Shown here one piece after another: positions 39,201 to 48,151 of a stretch of DNA of 64,000 nt; positions within the stretch are counted from its first letter, which is position 1, and every line of letters starts with the position of its first letter. The notes beneath the pieces were generated by a model, which saw nothing but the letters and a program-made list of their open reading frames with translations, made no database searches and had not been told where the DNA came from. Position numbers and translations under genes: made by a program. This DNA comes from Spisula solida. Its lineage: Eukaryota; Mollusca; Bivalvia; Venerida; Mactridae. The DNA is taken from NCBI GenBank assembly GCA_947247005.1, contig OX365955.1, positions 3,234,001 to 3,298,000 on the forward strand. The letters are read 5' to 3'.

Positions 39201-40895
39201 GGTACTGATCATTCATGCTGATGCAAAGTTTCGTTGAAATCCGGCCATTAATAACAGAGAAATAGCGCAGACAAAATTAATAAGCGTAAAAAAAATAAAG
39301 GGCCATAACTCCCTTAAAATTGATCCGACCAATGTGTGCCAATGATATGCACAACTAGACTTGGTACTGATCATTCATGCAAACGTTCATTGAAATCCGA
39401 CTATTAATAACAGAGAAATAGCGCAGACAAAATTTATAAGTGTAAAAAAAAATAAAGGGCCATAACTCCCTTAAAATTTATCCGACCAATGTGTGCCGAG
39501 GATATGCACAACTAGACTTTGTACTGATCATTCATGCAAAGTTTCATTGAAATCCAACCAATGGTAACAGAGAAATAGCGGGGACAAAATTTATAAGTGT
39601 AAAAAACAAAGGGCCATAACTCCCTTAAAATTTATCCGAGCAATGTGTGCCAAGGATATGCACAACTAGACTTGGTACTGATAATTTATGCAAAGTTTCA
39701 TTGAAATTTGACCATTAATAACAGAGAAATAGCGCAGACAAAATTTATAAGTGTAAAAAAAATAATGGGCCATAACTCCCTTAAAATTTATCCGACCAAT
39801 GTTTGCCGAGGATATGCACAACTAGACTTGGTACTGATCATTCATGCAAAGTTTCATTGATATCCAACCAATGGTAACAGAGAAATAGCGGGGACAAAAT
39901 TTATAAGTGTATAAAACAAAGGGCCATAACTCCCTTAAAATTTATCCGACCAATGTGTGCCGAGGATATGCACAACTAGACTTGGTACTGATAATTTATG
40001 CAAAGTTTCATTGAAATTTGACCATTAATAACAGAGAAATAGCGCAGACAAAATTTATAAGTGTAAAAAAAATAAAGGGCCATAACTCCCTTAAAATTTA
40101 TCCGATCAATGTGTGCCAAGGATATGCACAACTAGACTTGGTACTGATCATTCATGCAAAGTTTCATTGAAATCCAACTATTGGTAACAGAGAAATAGTG
40201 CGGACAAAATTTATAAGTGTAAAAAAACAAAGGGCCATAACTCCCTTAAAATTTATCCTTCCGGCTTATGCTGACGATATGCACAACTAGACTTGGTACT
40301 GATCAATCATGCAAAGTTCTGATGAAATCTGACCAATGGTTACAGAGAAATAGCGCTGACAAAATTATACGGACCAACCAACCAACAGACCAACCAACCA
40401 ACCATCCTCAAGCATGACTCCAATATAGCCCCCATATACTATGTATCTGGGGGTATAATAATATATACATTAAAATCTCACTTAAAGATCACCTCAAAAT
40501 GAGACCACCAGTTTAATGTAATATCAGTAAATGGTGTAGCGTGATCGTAATCACATTGATACTGATTTCATCTGAGCAAACCTGTTTTGGGGGATTGGGG
40601 AAGCCTGGTGGCCTATTATGCGTTCATATCTCACTTTGCTAGACGATGACACAGTAAAGGTTCGAATGCCGTGATCAGGTTTGATCCGAACACAATTTTT
40701 AACAATTTCAATGTTTTGACAATCGACAATTGGTTATTGATAATGAAAAAATCTGCACGATACGCCAGGCACTATACAGTATAGGTTTGAATCCCACGCA
40801 ATATGCTAACTATAGAAAACCTACGCCACACTTACCCAGAAGATAAAGTTGAATACAATCAACAGAGCTTTCGCACAGCCACCACAGAAACCCAT
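24158..40895 (-). CDS. Tetraspanin family protein (complete, 8 coding exons)
   Basis: Tetraspanins are four-pass plasma or endosomal membrane proteins that organise receptor and adhesion microdomains. Exons in transcript order: 40895-40836, 34953-34744, 32210-32136, 29498-29400, 26733-26662, 26235-26116, 24811-24728, 24220-24158. Every junction is GT/AG and phase 0; they sum to 260 residues plus TAA. Seen: a cytosolic N-terminus with C4 and C7 and conserved N16; TM1 about 10-34; TM2 about 58-80 followed by the CxCCG-type cluster (C75, C77, C78); TM3 91-112 with E102; large loop about 113-222 with the CCG signature (151-153), PLSCC (175-179), C202 and GC (213-214), so six cysteines; one NAT glycosylation sequon near 200; TM4 about 223-250; short tail ending DKY. 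CD63/CD151-type six-cysteine loop, but the exact paralogue cannot be fixed by eye. An acceptor-like tttcag at 40924-40929 suggests a separate 5' UTR exon. Confidence 0.95.
24256..24520. mobile_element. TA-flanked miniature element with about 88-bp inverted arms
   Basis: CACTCAACC...GGTTCAGTG ends, TA on both sides (24254-24255, 24521-24522), arms pairing over most of the length. mariner/Tc1-type target. Fills half of the last tetraspanin intron, 35 bases from the exon 8 acceptor. Confidence 0.75.
24728..24811 (-). CDS. Tetraspanin coding exon 7
   Basis: 28 codons starting with the GC that supplies the last loop cysteine, then most of TM4 (AILIGVGVGIACLQ). Acceptor actag, donor CAG|gtaagt. 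Confidence 0.93.
24829..25225 (+). mobile_element. TTAA-type miniature element, copy 2
   Basis: Reverse orientation copy of 13321-13718: AGTCACATTAT...ATAATGGGACT, 397 bp. TTAA is present on the left flank only (right flank TTTT). Keeps a 68-codon frame from 24933 closely similar to copy 1. Confidence 0.65.
25250..25905. mobile_element. Tandem-cored element with AGCTCCAC end (reverse), interrupted
   Basis: Matches 14899-15672 in reverse and ends gaatggtggagctaaaaa; interrupted by the 25408-25677 element. Confidence 0.6.
25408..25677. mobile_element. CAGGGGTGTCAA element, 6-bp target duplication
   Basis: CAGGGGTGTCAA...TTGACACCCCTG flanked by ATGTAC (25402-25407, 25678-25683). hAT-type ends. 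Nested in the previous element. Confidence 0.8.
26116..26235 (-). CDS. Tetraspanin coding exon 6
   Basis: 40 codons with PLSCC, the KNATAC sequon/cysteine and EYNEK. Acceptor tgtgtag, donor AAG|gtaaga. Confidence 0.93.
26290..26540. mobile_element. GCGTT-hairpin family element, degraded
   Basis: acgttcaataaacgcttatgtccc at one end and atatgcctcccgtatcagtagatg at the other, matching the 12329 and 15673 elements in reverse; the middle is diverged. Confidence 0.45.
26662..26733 (-). CDS. Tetraspanin coding exon 5 (CCG motif)
   Basis: 24 codons starting LDCCGG, the defining tetraspanin CCG signature. Acceptor gttacag, donor CAG|gtaatt. The upstream intron starts with a 20-bp minisatellite only about 20 bases away. 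Confidence 0.94.
26755..27080. repeat. 18-22 bp minisatellite beside tetraspanin exon 5
   Basis: About 16 units of aatgaccttgacattgaactc and variants. Starts 22 bases upstream (transcript sense) of exon 5's acceptor, so it replaces most of the normal branch-point region. Open frames over it are periodicity artefacts. Confidence 0.9.
27095..27330 (-). mobile_element. tRNA-headed SINE copy (cctccacatgtggag family)
   Basis: Shares caacaattcttcagtta, ttttcctggactgtatcctagccag, catgtggaggaaaa and a B-box-like gctgcaactggtaatcaaacctgg (reverse) with the copy at 38270. Confidence 0.55.
27772..28492 (-). mobile_element. Pearl-like element, GGATC hairpin family, copy 2
   Basis: ACGAGAGGATCATAGATCC start (one base off ACAAGA), five core units, gacggacgac tract, end TTGCCACTTTGTGGCAGGTG then agctaaaaa. 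In tetraspanin intron 4. Confidence 0.75.
28649..29346. mobile_element. AGGGGTGTCAA element copy 2, carrying a nested insertion
   Basis: Same family as 25408 (ends AGGGGTGTCAA and TTGACACCCCTG) with TGAATT on both sides (28643-28648, 29347-29352). Its middle is interrupted by the 28711-29115 element. Confidence 0.75.
28711..29115. mobile_element. Nested element AGTCCCCTACCGGTTTT
   Basis: Inverted ends AGTCCCCTACCGGTTTT and AAAACCGGTAGGGGACT; two internal units of about 170 bp (tctgttgccatagcaaccacaa...gcttggaaactgtttgag) and a gacggacggactgacggacg tract near the right end, followed by AAAAA. Confidence 0.7.
29400..29498 (-). CDS. Tetraspanin coding exon 4
   Basis: 33 codons of the large loop ending in the AWDVVQ block that precedes the CCG motif in the family. 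Acceptor catacag, donor CAG|gtaaat. Confidence 0.93.
29500..30076. other. Intronic sequence, nothing recognised
   Basis: Tetraspanin intron 3 sequence between exon 4 and the pearl-like element; no element ends seen. Confidence 0.4.
30077..31521 (-). mobile_element. Pearl-like element, GGGCCC hairpin family, copy 2
   Basis: ACAAGAGGGCCC...GGGCCCTAGG, about eight 160-bp units, (gacg)n tract at 31440-31470, hairpin GTCACTTTGTGAC, end GGTGAGCTAAAAA. In tetraspanin intron 3. Confidence 0.85.
32136..32210 (-). CDS. Tetraspanin coding exon 3
   Basis: 25 codons encoding TM3 with the conserved acidic residue (FAGELCAG). Acceptor cttacag, donor GAG|gtaaat. A TA-flanked miniature element begins only 30 bases into the upstream intron (32240). 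Confidence 0.93.
32240..32434. mobile_element. TA-flanked miniature element CTGTAAACC (TTCGCG family)
   Basis: CTGTAAACC...GGTTTACAG with TA on both sides; interior rich in TTTCGCG/CGCGAAA. It ends 30 bases from the tetraspanin exon 3 acceptor. Confidence 0.7.
32565..32645. mobile_element. Fragment of GCGTT-hairpin family
   Basis: acggacagacagaacaatcactatatgcctccagcatcag...ggggtataaaaa, matching the head of the 12329 family in reverse. Confidence 0.4.
32805..33000. mobile_element. CAG-GTTCCA...GGAACCCCTG element
   Basis: CAGGAGTTCCA and TGGAACCCCTG ends; interior similar to 55482-55670 in the same orientation (ttttgatattttttactaaattttacca versus complement). No target duplication visible. 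Confidence 0.5.
33815..34253. repeat. 40-bp minisatellite, 11 copies, tetraspanin intron 2
   Basis: Unit catcagagactggattgtgtctagagctgtgtaaaggtca; copies are almost identical. tgtg becomes tggg at 33921, 34041 and 34241, partly a three-unit higher-order pattern. Confidence 0.95.
34744..34953 (-). CDS. Tetraspanin coding exon 2
   Basis: 70 codons: end of TM1 (LSGAAILGVGIW), small loop, TM2 and the GFCGCCGA motif. Acceptor tttcag, donor CTG|gtaaga. Confidence 0.95.
35043..35255. mobile_element. ACAAGA-type element fragment
   Basis: ACAAGATGTTTGTAAAACA (hairpin TGTTT/AAACA), then gtatgcccccatgg and aggtcactgtgaccttgacct. Other end not resolved. Confidence 0.45.
35256..35790. other. Intronic sequence, nothing recognised
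   Basis: Contains ataaggagcat and its complement atgctccttat about 370 bases apart, and two agtaccc/gggtact segments facing each other; possibly a degraded inverted-repeat element. Confidence 0.3.
35791..36000. mobile_element. TTCGCG-family miniature element, diverged
   Basis: cagtaaaagcagaaaatattcgcagggtttaatttttgc matches the ends of the 45633 element; right end gtctgattttacgg is diverged. Confidence 0.5.
36141..36584. mobile_element. CAGGGTTCCCA element, reverse copy
   Basis: Ends CTGTGTTCCCACAAA and CCGTGGGAACCCTG; flanks AAATT and TAATT agree at four of five bases. Same family as 5469. Confidence 0.65.
36888..37062. repeat. 22-bp minisatellite, 8 copies
   Basis: Unit aacagtttcagaacttgtaatt with single-base variants. 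Confidence 0.9.
37078..38073 (-). mobile_element. Tandem-cored element, ATCAC hairpin family, copy 1
   Basis: ACAAGAAATATCACTGAATG (hairpin ATCAC/GTGAT), about five units of about 155 bp (cttggtactgatcattcatgcaaagtttcattgaaatccg...gggccataactcccttaaaatttatccgacc), gaccaaccaacagaccaacc tract, end atgggggtataataa. Confidence 0.75.
38270..38530 (-). mobile_element. tRNA-headed SINE copy
   Basis: On the minus strand, A-box TGGTCCTGTGGTTAGAACGG and B-box GGGTTCCATTCCC at the right, then the catgtggagg body and ttttcctggactgtatg at the left. Best-preserved copy of the family. Confidence 0.65.
38551..38622. repeat. Degenerate ggagtgtgga repeat
   Basis: Imperfect 10-15 bp units of ggagcgtggagtggagtgtgg between the SINE and the next element. 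Confidence 0.6.
38658..40462 (-). mobile_element. Tandem-cored element, ATCAC hairpin family, copy 2
   Basis: Same ends as 37078; about eleven units of about 155 bp. End tract accaaccaaccaacagaccaacc, then atgtatctgggggtataataa. In tetraspanin intron 1. Confidence 0.8.
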
Positions 40896-40923
40896 CTTTG
40901 TTGTATGATATCACTGTACAAGT
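40836..40923 (-). CDS. Tetraspanin coding exon 1
   Basis: ATG at 40895-40893; 20 codons (MGFCGGCAKALL... to ...FIFW), donor TGG|gtaagt. 40896-40923 is 5' UTR, preceded by a polypyrimidine-cag acceptor. Confidence 0.92.
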
Positions 40924-41028
40924 CTGAAAATAAACCACATATACATATAGAAGGATCGGTTTAGCATTTGGTGTTAGGGGAGGGGGGAGGTGAAGTGAGC
41001 CAGAATAATCTGAACAACACATATATAT

Positions 41029-41195
41029 GGAATATCACTACATGTACAGTGTGTTGATCCGTTGGGCCGTATTATCTCGAGTTGCTTGTGTAATGCCGTA
41101 TCTCGCGAGACCGTTAGGTCGAGCGTGATGCGGTATGGTGTCAGCAACGAGAGGTAATACAGCTTAACGGATTAACACAACTGCAGTGATATTCC
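41029..41195. repeat. Foldback element, about 52-bp arms
   Basis: ggaatatcact...gttgatccgtt...gtattatctcgagttgc pairs with gcaacgagaggtaatac...aacggattaacacaactgcagtgatattcc. 167 bp, CpG-containing loop, 100 bases upstream of tetraspanin exon 1. Confidence 0.75.
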
Positions 41196-41264
41196 TTTTA
41201 TTATATTTCCACAAAAGTAAAAAAAGCGCTTTTACGCGCGAAAGTGCGTTTAATGTGTATACAT

Positions 41265-41346
41265 TGACGTCATGAACGTCGACATATTTTCGGCATATAA
41301 CGCGACGTTCATTCATAAAAAAGTAAATGTTTACGTCATGACGTCA
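41265..41346. promoter_or_regulatory. Cluster of CRE/ATF-type octamers upstream of the tetraspanin
   Basis: TGACGTCA at 41265-41272 and 41339-41346, with TTACGTCA at 41331-41338 overlapping the last. They lie 350-420 bases upstream of tetraspanin exon 1. Possible cAMP-response promoter module; orientation-independent sites, so the target gene is inferred only. Confidence 0.35.
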
Positions 41347-41639
41347 TTGATTTGACATAATGTTTGGCATATAACACGTCAGACAGGCATGATACGTATT
41401 CGGAAAACCAGACATGTATGATACGGAAAATGCAATCTGTCGTGTTGTATTCAACTGTGCGATTTGGCCTGTATTCGTGACAATACAGTGCTAGTTATAT
41501 AATAAAACAAGTTATTTTGCATGCGTAGCGAGCAATTGGGCAATTATAGGGAGGGGGGGACGTATGCCATGTTCCGCCTCCCCCTTAATTCCACCCAAGT
41601 TTAGTACCACGGCAGTGTTGGCTTATGTTTATTCGGATT

Positions 41640-41910
41640 AACACCTTGTCTCAACAATTTTTCAGTTACAGTTATTGCTTAACAGAGAATAATTTTTTAG
41701 TAATATTGGCATTGAAGGTGTTGTTATAGAAAGGATGTTGCTTTGCAGAGGGCTACTCTGAAGGCTGTACTGTATATACGTGGAGGAAAATCAACTTTGT
41801 TGTCAAATTTTCTTGGAAGAGGATGACGTGCCGCCACCGGGAATCGAAACTGGCAGTAAATTAATGTTGATGTATTCATCTAGTACAGACACTACAACCA
41901 AGTATAACTC
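41640..41910 (-). mobile_element. SINE copy (cctccacatgtggag family), diverged
   Basis: ttgtctcaacaatttttcagttac, tggaggaaaatcaactttgttgtcaaattttcttggaag and gaatcgaaactgg match the copies at 27095 and 38270. Confidence 0.5.
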
Positions 41911-42284
41911 ACTATCAGTCTGTTAAAATACTTATAACAGCAAGACTGGCATGCTATTGGATTAACATAAAGTTTGTCTAAATTATTTATAACAAACATA
42001 GAAAACTCATTGTATCGTTCAGTTTGCTAGTACGATGATAAAACAAAGTCTAACAAATTAGGCTTATTAAACATTCATCAATAATACAACACACATCACT
42101 GCTTAGAACTGCAATACTGTAAAATGATTAAATCACATATTTTCATGAGGTCACAATTTCGTGAATCTGTTATTCTAAACTTAAAACTTCACAGGGGAAG
42201 GGTGGCTGAACGGCTGAACTGCTGAAAGCAGCCCTAGAAAATTGGTAACTTAACAAGGATAAATGTATTTGTGATTTTAAAGCA

Positions 42285-42712
42285 AGCAAGGATGATAGAA
42301 TAATAGAACAAGTACATGTTCCAATACAGTGAAAAAACATGGTCACAAAAACTCGAGAATGATTAAATAAAAGAACAAGTACATGTTTCAATACAGTGAT
42401 AAAACACGGCCACAAAAACTCAAGGATGATAGAATAATAGTACAAGTACATGATCCAATACAGTGATAAAACACGGCCACAAAAACTCAAGGATGATAGA
42501 ATAATAGAACAAGTACATGTTCCAATACAGTGATAAAACACGGCCACAAAAACTCAAGGATGATAGAATAATAGTACAAGTACATGTTTCAATACAGTGA
42601 TAAAACACGGCCACAAAAACTCCAGGAATGATAGATTAATAGAACAAGTACATGCTTCAATACAGTGATAAAACACGGCCACAAAAACTCAAGGAATGAT
42701 AGAATAATAGTG
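42285..42712. repeat. 67-bp minisatellite, about 6 copies
   Basis: Unit caaggatgatagaataatagaacaagtacatgttccaatacagtgataaaacacggccacaaaaact. Preceded at 42190-42235 by a SINE tail sharing gaactgctgaaagcagccct with 11797-11817. Confidence 0.9.
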
Positions 42713-42938
42713 TCAAGTTACGGGACTATCAGACTCGTAACATGATTAATTTACCTCCGTACATTGAAGAGTTTCCCCCCACGCTGGCGACAGAACTGAT
42801 ACAATCAATACGATGATCAAGACAATATCATGGTAGACTTATATAAATGAGACAGTCAGTGAAACATGATACGACTATGTGCAGGAATAATGGCAACTAT
42901 GTTAATTCATGTTACACAAAAAAAAAACACCTGGATAA

Positions 42939-43682
42939 ACAAGAGGGCCCAAAGGGCCCTAGGTCGCTCACCTGTTATAGCAGTACATGCAAGACCTGTG
43001 ATTTGACCTAGTGACCTAGTTCTTGGCCCCATATGACGCAATATCTCACTTGACCTAGATTTTGTTGTGATGATCATTGTGACCAAGTTTCATAAAGATT
43101 AGGTCAAAATTGTGACCTATAGTGACTACACAAGGTTTTTCTATGATTTGACCTTGTGACCTTGTTTTTGACCCCGGATGACCCAATATCGAACTTGACC
43201 TAGATTTTGTTGAGATGATCATTGTGACCAAGTTTCATAAAGATTAAGTCAAAATTGTGACCTCTAGTGTCTACACAAGGTTTTTTGATGATTTGACCTT
43301 GTGACCTAGTTTTTGACCCCGGATGACCCAATATCGAACTTGACCTAGATTTTGTTGTGATAATCATTTTGACCAGGTTTTATAAAGATTAGGTCAAAAT
43401 TGTGACCTCTAGTGACTACACAAGGTTTTTCTATGATTTGACCTTGTGACCTAGTTTTTGACCCCGAATGACCCAATATCGAACTTGACCTAGATTTTGT
43501 TGAGATGATCATTGTGACCAAGTTTCATAAAGATTAAGTCAAAATTGTGACCTCTAGTGTCTACACAAGCAAATTGTTGACGGACGGACGGACGGACTGA
43601 CGACGGACGACGGACGACGGACGACGGACGAAGAGTGATCACAAAAGCTCACTCTGTCACTTTGTGACAGGTGAGCTAAAAA
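42939..43682 (-). mobile_element. Pearl-like element, GGGCCC hairpin family, copy 3
   Basis: ACAAGAGGGCCC...GGGCCCTAGG, about four 160-bp units, extended (gacg)n at 43577-43630, GTCACTTTGTGAC hairpin, GGTGAGCTAAAAA. Confidence 0.85.
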
Positions 43683-43969
43683 TGGGAAGCTATAATTTAC
43701 AAAAACTTAAGTTATTCCAGTACTAATGTACTTTACAACAATCAAGGTCCATATTACAATACAGATATATACATAAATAATAACAAATATGGTTAAAATT
43801 TCTTCTCATCCAATCTAGATGTCCGATAACTGAGCTATTTTTTCTGACTCTCTCAGGGGCCCGAGTGGCTCCATTCCACTTATTTTCTAAGAGGATGTCC
43901 TGATCAGATTATTAGCCTGGACAAACCAGTATGATAAACATATTTTTGCCACAATTCTACTATAGCTCC

Positions 43970-44008
43970 CCCCCAACCCCCCACCAACCCCCCCCCCCCC
44001 CCCCCCCC
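43970..44008. repeat. Poly-C tract
   Basis: ctcccccccaaccccccaccaa followed by about 18 C in a row. Confidence 0.95.
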
Positions 44009-44353
44009 GACGATAACACTAGCCTTAGTTTACAAATAAAAATGAAAATTCAATGCATTTTGGATGTTCATTTTTGTGCATTTTAAATCACTTTTAGTGA
44101 TATACTCTTTAAATCTACACTCATAACAAAAGGGTAGTCAATCAAGCAGTTATTTTATGCATGTTTAGTTATTGATAAGTCTCGAGTTATCTCCGGCGTG
44201 CTGTATATCAATTATTTCAGGGGATCCGATTTACAATTTCGAGACCTAGTTCATCTGGGAAACCAACGAAAATTAACCTGCAGCGAATATTCATAATTTT
44301 ACAGTTAGTTAAGTATAAGAATTATGGAAGCCAGAAAATATAAATACAAATGT

Positions 44354-44588
44354 AAGGCCGTCCTTAAAACAATGTATGTGTGTGGTAACGCTACCTACCC
44401 ATCGAAATGGCCCCCTACTCAAATTTTTTTATAGCCCTTTTCCTTATACAACTATATCGACCCAAATGTTTTTACGGGATCCCCAAAAAGTATTTCTATA
44501 CAAAATCAATAATTTCGACCTACCTACTCACCTTAAAAATCTTGGGTCACGTTACTTCAAACAAACAAATTTTTTAAGGACGGCCTAA
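44354..44588. mobile_element. Miniature inverted-repeat element AAGGCCGTCCTTAAA
   Basis: AAGGCCGTCCTTAAAA at the left and TTTTTTAAGGACGGCCT at the right. The open frame inside has no known features. Confidence 0.6.
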
Positions 44589-44941
44589 ACACCAGTATAC
44601 TACATTCTGTTGGAATCTTACAGTTTCCAGAAATTTACAACAGGATATAACATAGAACTGTTTAGTATACAACTCATGAAATAACGATTTCCCCCAGGGG
44701 GAGTACAGGGAAATAGTTTATTGTTGTATATAATCATGATTTATTTATTACTGAATGGAACAAGAAATGACCACAGGAGTCTAATAGAAAGTAATACAAC
44801 TGTAGACAACCAAACTACAGAAAACACTTTGGGAAAAAAAATTGGGAAAAAGTTAGAAACTTGGAAAATCCTGAAAGCCTGAAAAAATGGCAATTTACAC
44901 AGGAAAAATAAAGAAACAGCCCATTGCATATATATATATAA

Positions 44942-45133
44942 ATGGACTGTAATCATGTCCGATACTTGGAGTCTAAATAAATGGACTGTACCGGTAATTA
45001 TGTCCAATAATCGGAGTCTAAATAAATGGACTGTAATTATGTCCAATACTTGGAGTCTAAATAAATGGACTGTAATTATGTCCGATACTTGGAGTCTAAA
45101 TAAATGGACTGTAATTATGTCCGATACTCGGAG
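44942..45133. repeat. 39-bp minisatellite, 5 copies
   Basis: Unit atggactgtaattatgtccgatacttggagtctaaataa. Abuts the next array. Confidence 0.9.
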
Positions 45134-45134
45134 T

Positions 45135-46515
45135 CTATCATCAATATCACGTTATATATGGTCATACATATACAATCATCAATATCACGTTATATATGGT
45201 CATACATAAACAATCATCAATATCACGTTATATATGGTCATACATATACAATCATCAATATCACGTTATATATGGTCATATACATATACAATCATCAATA
45301 TCACGTCATATATGGTCATATACAATCATCAATATCACGTTATATATGGTCATACATATACAATAATCAATATCACGTTATATATGGTCATACTTATACA
45401 ATAATCAATATCACGTCATATATGGTCATACATATACAATCATCAATATCACGTTATATATGGTCATATACATATACAATCATCAATATCACGTTATATA
45501 TGGTCATATACATATACAATCATCAATATCACGTTATATATGGTCATACATATACAATCATCAATATCACGTTATATATGGTCATATACATATACAATAA
45601 TCAATATCACGTTATATATGGTCATACATATACTGTAAAAGCATTTATTTTCGCGAGGCTAAATTTTTGCGAATTTCTAATTTGGAAGTAGTTCGCGAGG
45701 GTTAATGTTTGCGAATTTCAAATTTCAGAAAAATAACATTCTACTTTCTAGGCAATATCCCTGATGCATTATTTAGTTGCCATGGCGTGATAATCACTCG
45801 GATAATCACGACTACTGTTGGTACAATATAATGGTTATCTATCCAAGCGATGGAATTCTTAATTGGCCGATTGGCTTAACTTGTTGGTATTTACTAGTAC
45901 TCAATTAAGCCAAACCAGACCGTACCATTGTGTAATGAGAAAACTGTGAAAGTATATTGTATGCCGTCCATTGTTTCCGAGCTTATCGGAACAAGCAATA
46001 GCCGTGGGTGTTAAACATTGTACCTGTAGACAGAGTTTTTATACTGGTACACAATCATTGAACTACTCAATTGAACTACTAAATGAATTAGATTTTTGAC
46101 AGAAATAATTTATATTCACATTTTCTGTTTTATATTTAACGTTTTGTTAATATCAATCAAACAAATTTAATATATCAGTGTAGTCGTCAGTATTTTATCA
46201 ATCCCGAGTAGATTGTAATGGCGTCACTTAGCCTTTATCAATATTGAAGTTCAACATATTTGAAGCTAATTTGAAGGTAATAATTTCACGAGCATCAATT
46301 TTCGCGAATTTATCGAACTCGCGAATATAGCGAAAATTAAACCCTCGCGAAATATTCTGCTTTTACAGTACAATAATCAATATCACGTTATATAATATAT
46401 GGTCATATACATATACAATAATCAATATCACGTTATATATGGTCATACATATACAATCATCAATATCACGTTATATATGGTCATATACATATACAATCAT
46501 CAATATCACGTTAAC
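45135..46515. repeat. 37-40 bp minisatellite, about 18 copies, split by a transposon
   Basis: Unit atcaatatcacgttatatatggtcatacatatacaatc at 45135-45632, resuming at 46369-46515 after the inserted element. The 195-codon frame here is a periodicity artefact. Confidence 0.92.
45633..46368. mobile_element. TA-flanked CTGTAAAAGCA element (TTCGCG family), full copy
   Basis: CTGTAAAAGCA...TGCTTTTACAG with TA on both sides; subterminal TTTTCGCGAGG/CCTCGCGAAA. 736 bp, no coding capacity seen. Its insertion into a tandem array makes both ends certain. Confidence 0.88.
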
Positions 46516-46524
46516 TGTTCAAAC

Positions 46525-48145
46525 AATATTTATTGAGTTGGGTGTAAGATCGACTATATAGAGAATATTTATTGAGTTGGGTGTAAGATTGACTATATAG
46601 AGAATATTTATTGAGTTGGGTGTAAGATTGACTATATAGAGAATATTTATTGAGTTGGGTGTAAGATTGACTATATAGAGAATATTTATTGAGTTGGGTG
46701 TAAGATTGACTATATAGAGAATATTTATTGAGTTGGGTGTAAGATTGACTATATAGAGAATATTTATTGAGTTGGGTGTAAGATTGACTATATAGAGAAT
46801 ATTTATTGAGTTGGGTGTAAGATTGACTATATAGAGAATATTTATTGAGTTGGGTGTAAGATTGACTATATAGAGAATATTTATTGAGTTGGGTGTAAGA
46901 TCGACTATATAGAGAATATTTATTGAGTTGGGTGTAAGATCGACTATATAGAGAATATTTATTGAGTTGGGTGTAAGATCGACTATATAGAGAATATTTA
47001 TTGAGTTGGGTGTAAGATTGACTATATAGAGAATATTTATTGAGTTGGGTGTAAGATTGACTATTTAGAGAATATTTATTGAGTTGGGTGTAAGATCGAC
47101 TATATAGAGAATATTTATTGAGTTGGGTGTAAGATTGACTATATAGAGAATATTTATTGAGTTGGGTGTAAGATCGACTATATAGAGAATATTTATTGAG
47201 TTGGGTGTAAGATCGACTATATAGAGAATATTTATTGAGTTGGGTGTAAGATCGACTATATAGAGAATATTTATTGAGTTGGGTGTAAGATCGACTATAT
47301 AGAGAATATTTATTGAGTTGGGTGTAAGATCGACTATATAGAGAATATTTATTGAGTTGGGTGTAAGATCGACTATATAGAGAATATTTATTGAGTTGGG
47401 TGTAAGATCGACTATATAGAGAATATTTATTGAGTTGGGTGTAAGATCGACTATATAGAGAATATTTATTGAGTTGGGTGTAAGATCGACTATATAGAGA
47501 ATATTTATTGAGTTGGGTGTAAGATCGACTATATAGAGAATATTTATTGAGTTGGGTGTAAGATCGACTATATAGAGAATATTTATTGAGTTGGGTGTAA
47601 GATCGACTATATAGAGAATATTTATTGAGTTGGGTGTAAGATCGACTATATAGAGAATATTTATTGAGTTGGGTGTAAGATCGACTATATAGAGAATATT
47701 TATTGAGTTGGGTGTAAGATCGACTATATAGAGAATATTTATTGAGTTGGGTGTAAGATCGACTATATAGAGAATATTTATTGAGTTGGGTGTAAGATCG
47801 ACTATATAGAGAATATTTATTGAGTTGGGTGTAAGATCGACTATATAGAGAATATTTATTGAGTTGGGTGTAAGATCGACTATATAGAGAATATTTATTG
47901 AGTTGGGTGTAAGATCGACTATATAGAGAATATTTATTGAGTTGGGTGTAAGATCGACTATATAGAGAATATTTATTGAGTTGGGTGTAAGATCGACTAT
48001 ATAGAGAATATTTATTGAGTTGGGTGTAAGATCGACTATATAGAGAATATTTATTGAGTTGGGTGTAAGATCGACTATATAGAGAATATTTATTGAGTTG
48101 GGTGTAAGATTGACTATATAGAGAATATTTATTGAGTTGGGTGTT
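46525..48145. repeat. 39-bp minisatellite, about 41 near-identical copies
   Basis: Unit attgagttgggtgtaagatcgactatatagagaatattt. Nearly all variation is one C/T site (gatcgac or gattgac) plus one ctatttag; T forms cluster in the first third. Confidence 0.97.
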
Positions 48146-48151
48146 ACAGAT

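Noticed and set aside
42755..42800. 5' UTR exon of the tetraspanin (donor-like GAG|gtaaat on the minus strand)
   Set aside because: Plausible donor only; no supporting acceptor or promoter evidence.
44955..45691. 195-codon frame with VIHIQSSISRYIWS repeats
   Set aside because: Periodic translation of the 38-bp minisatellite.
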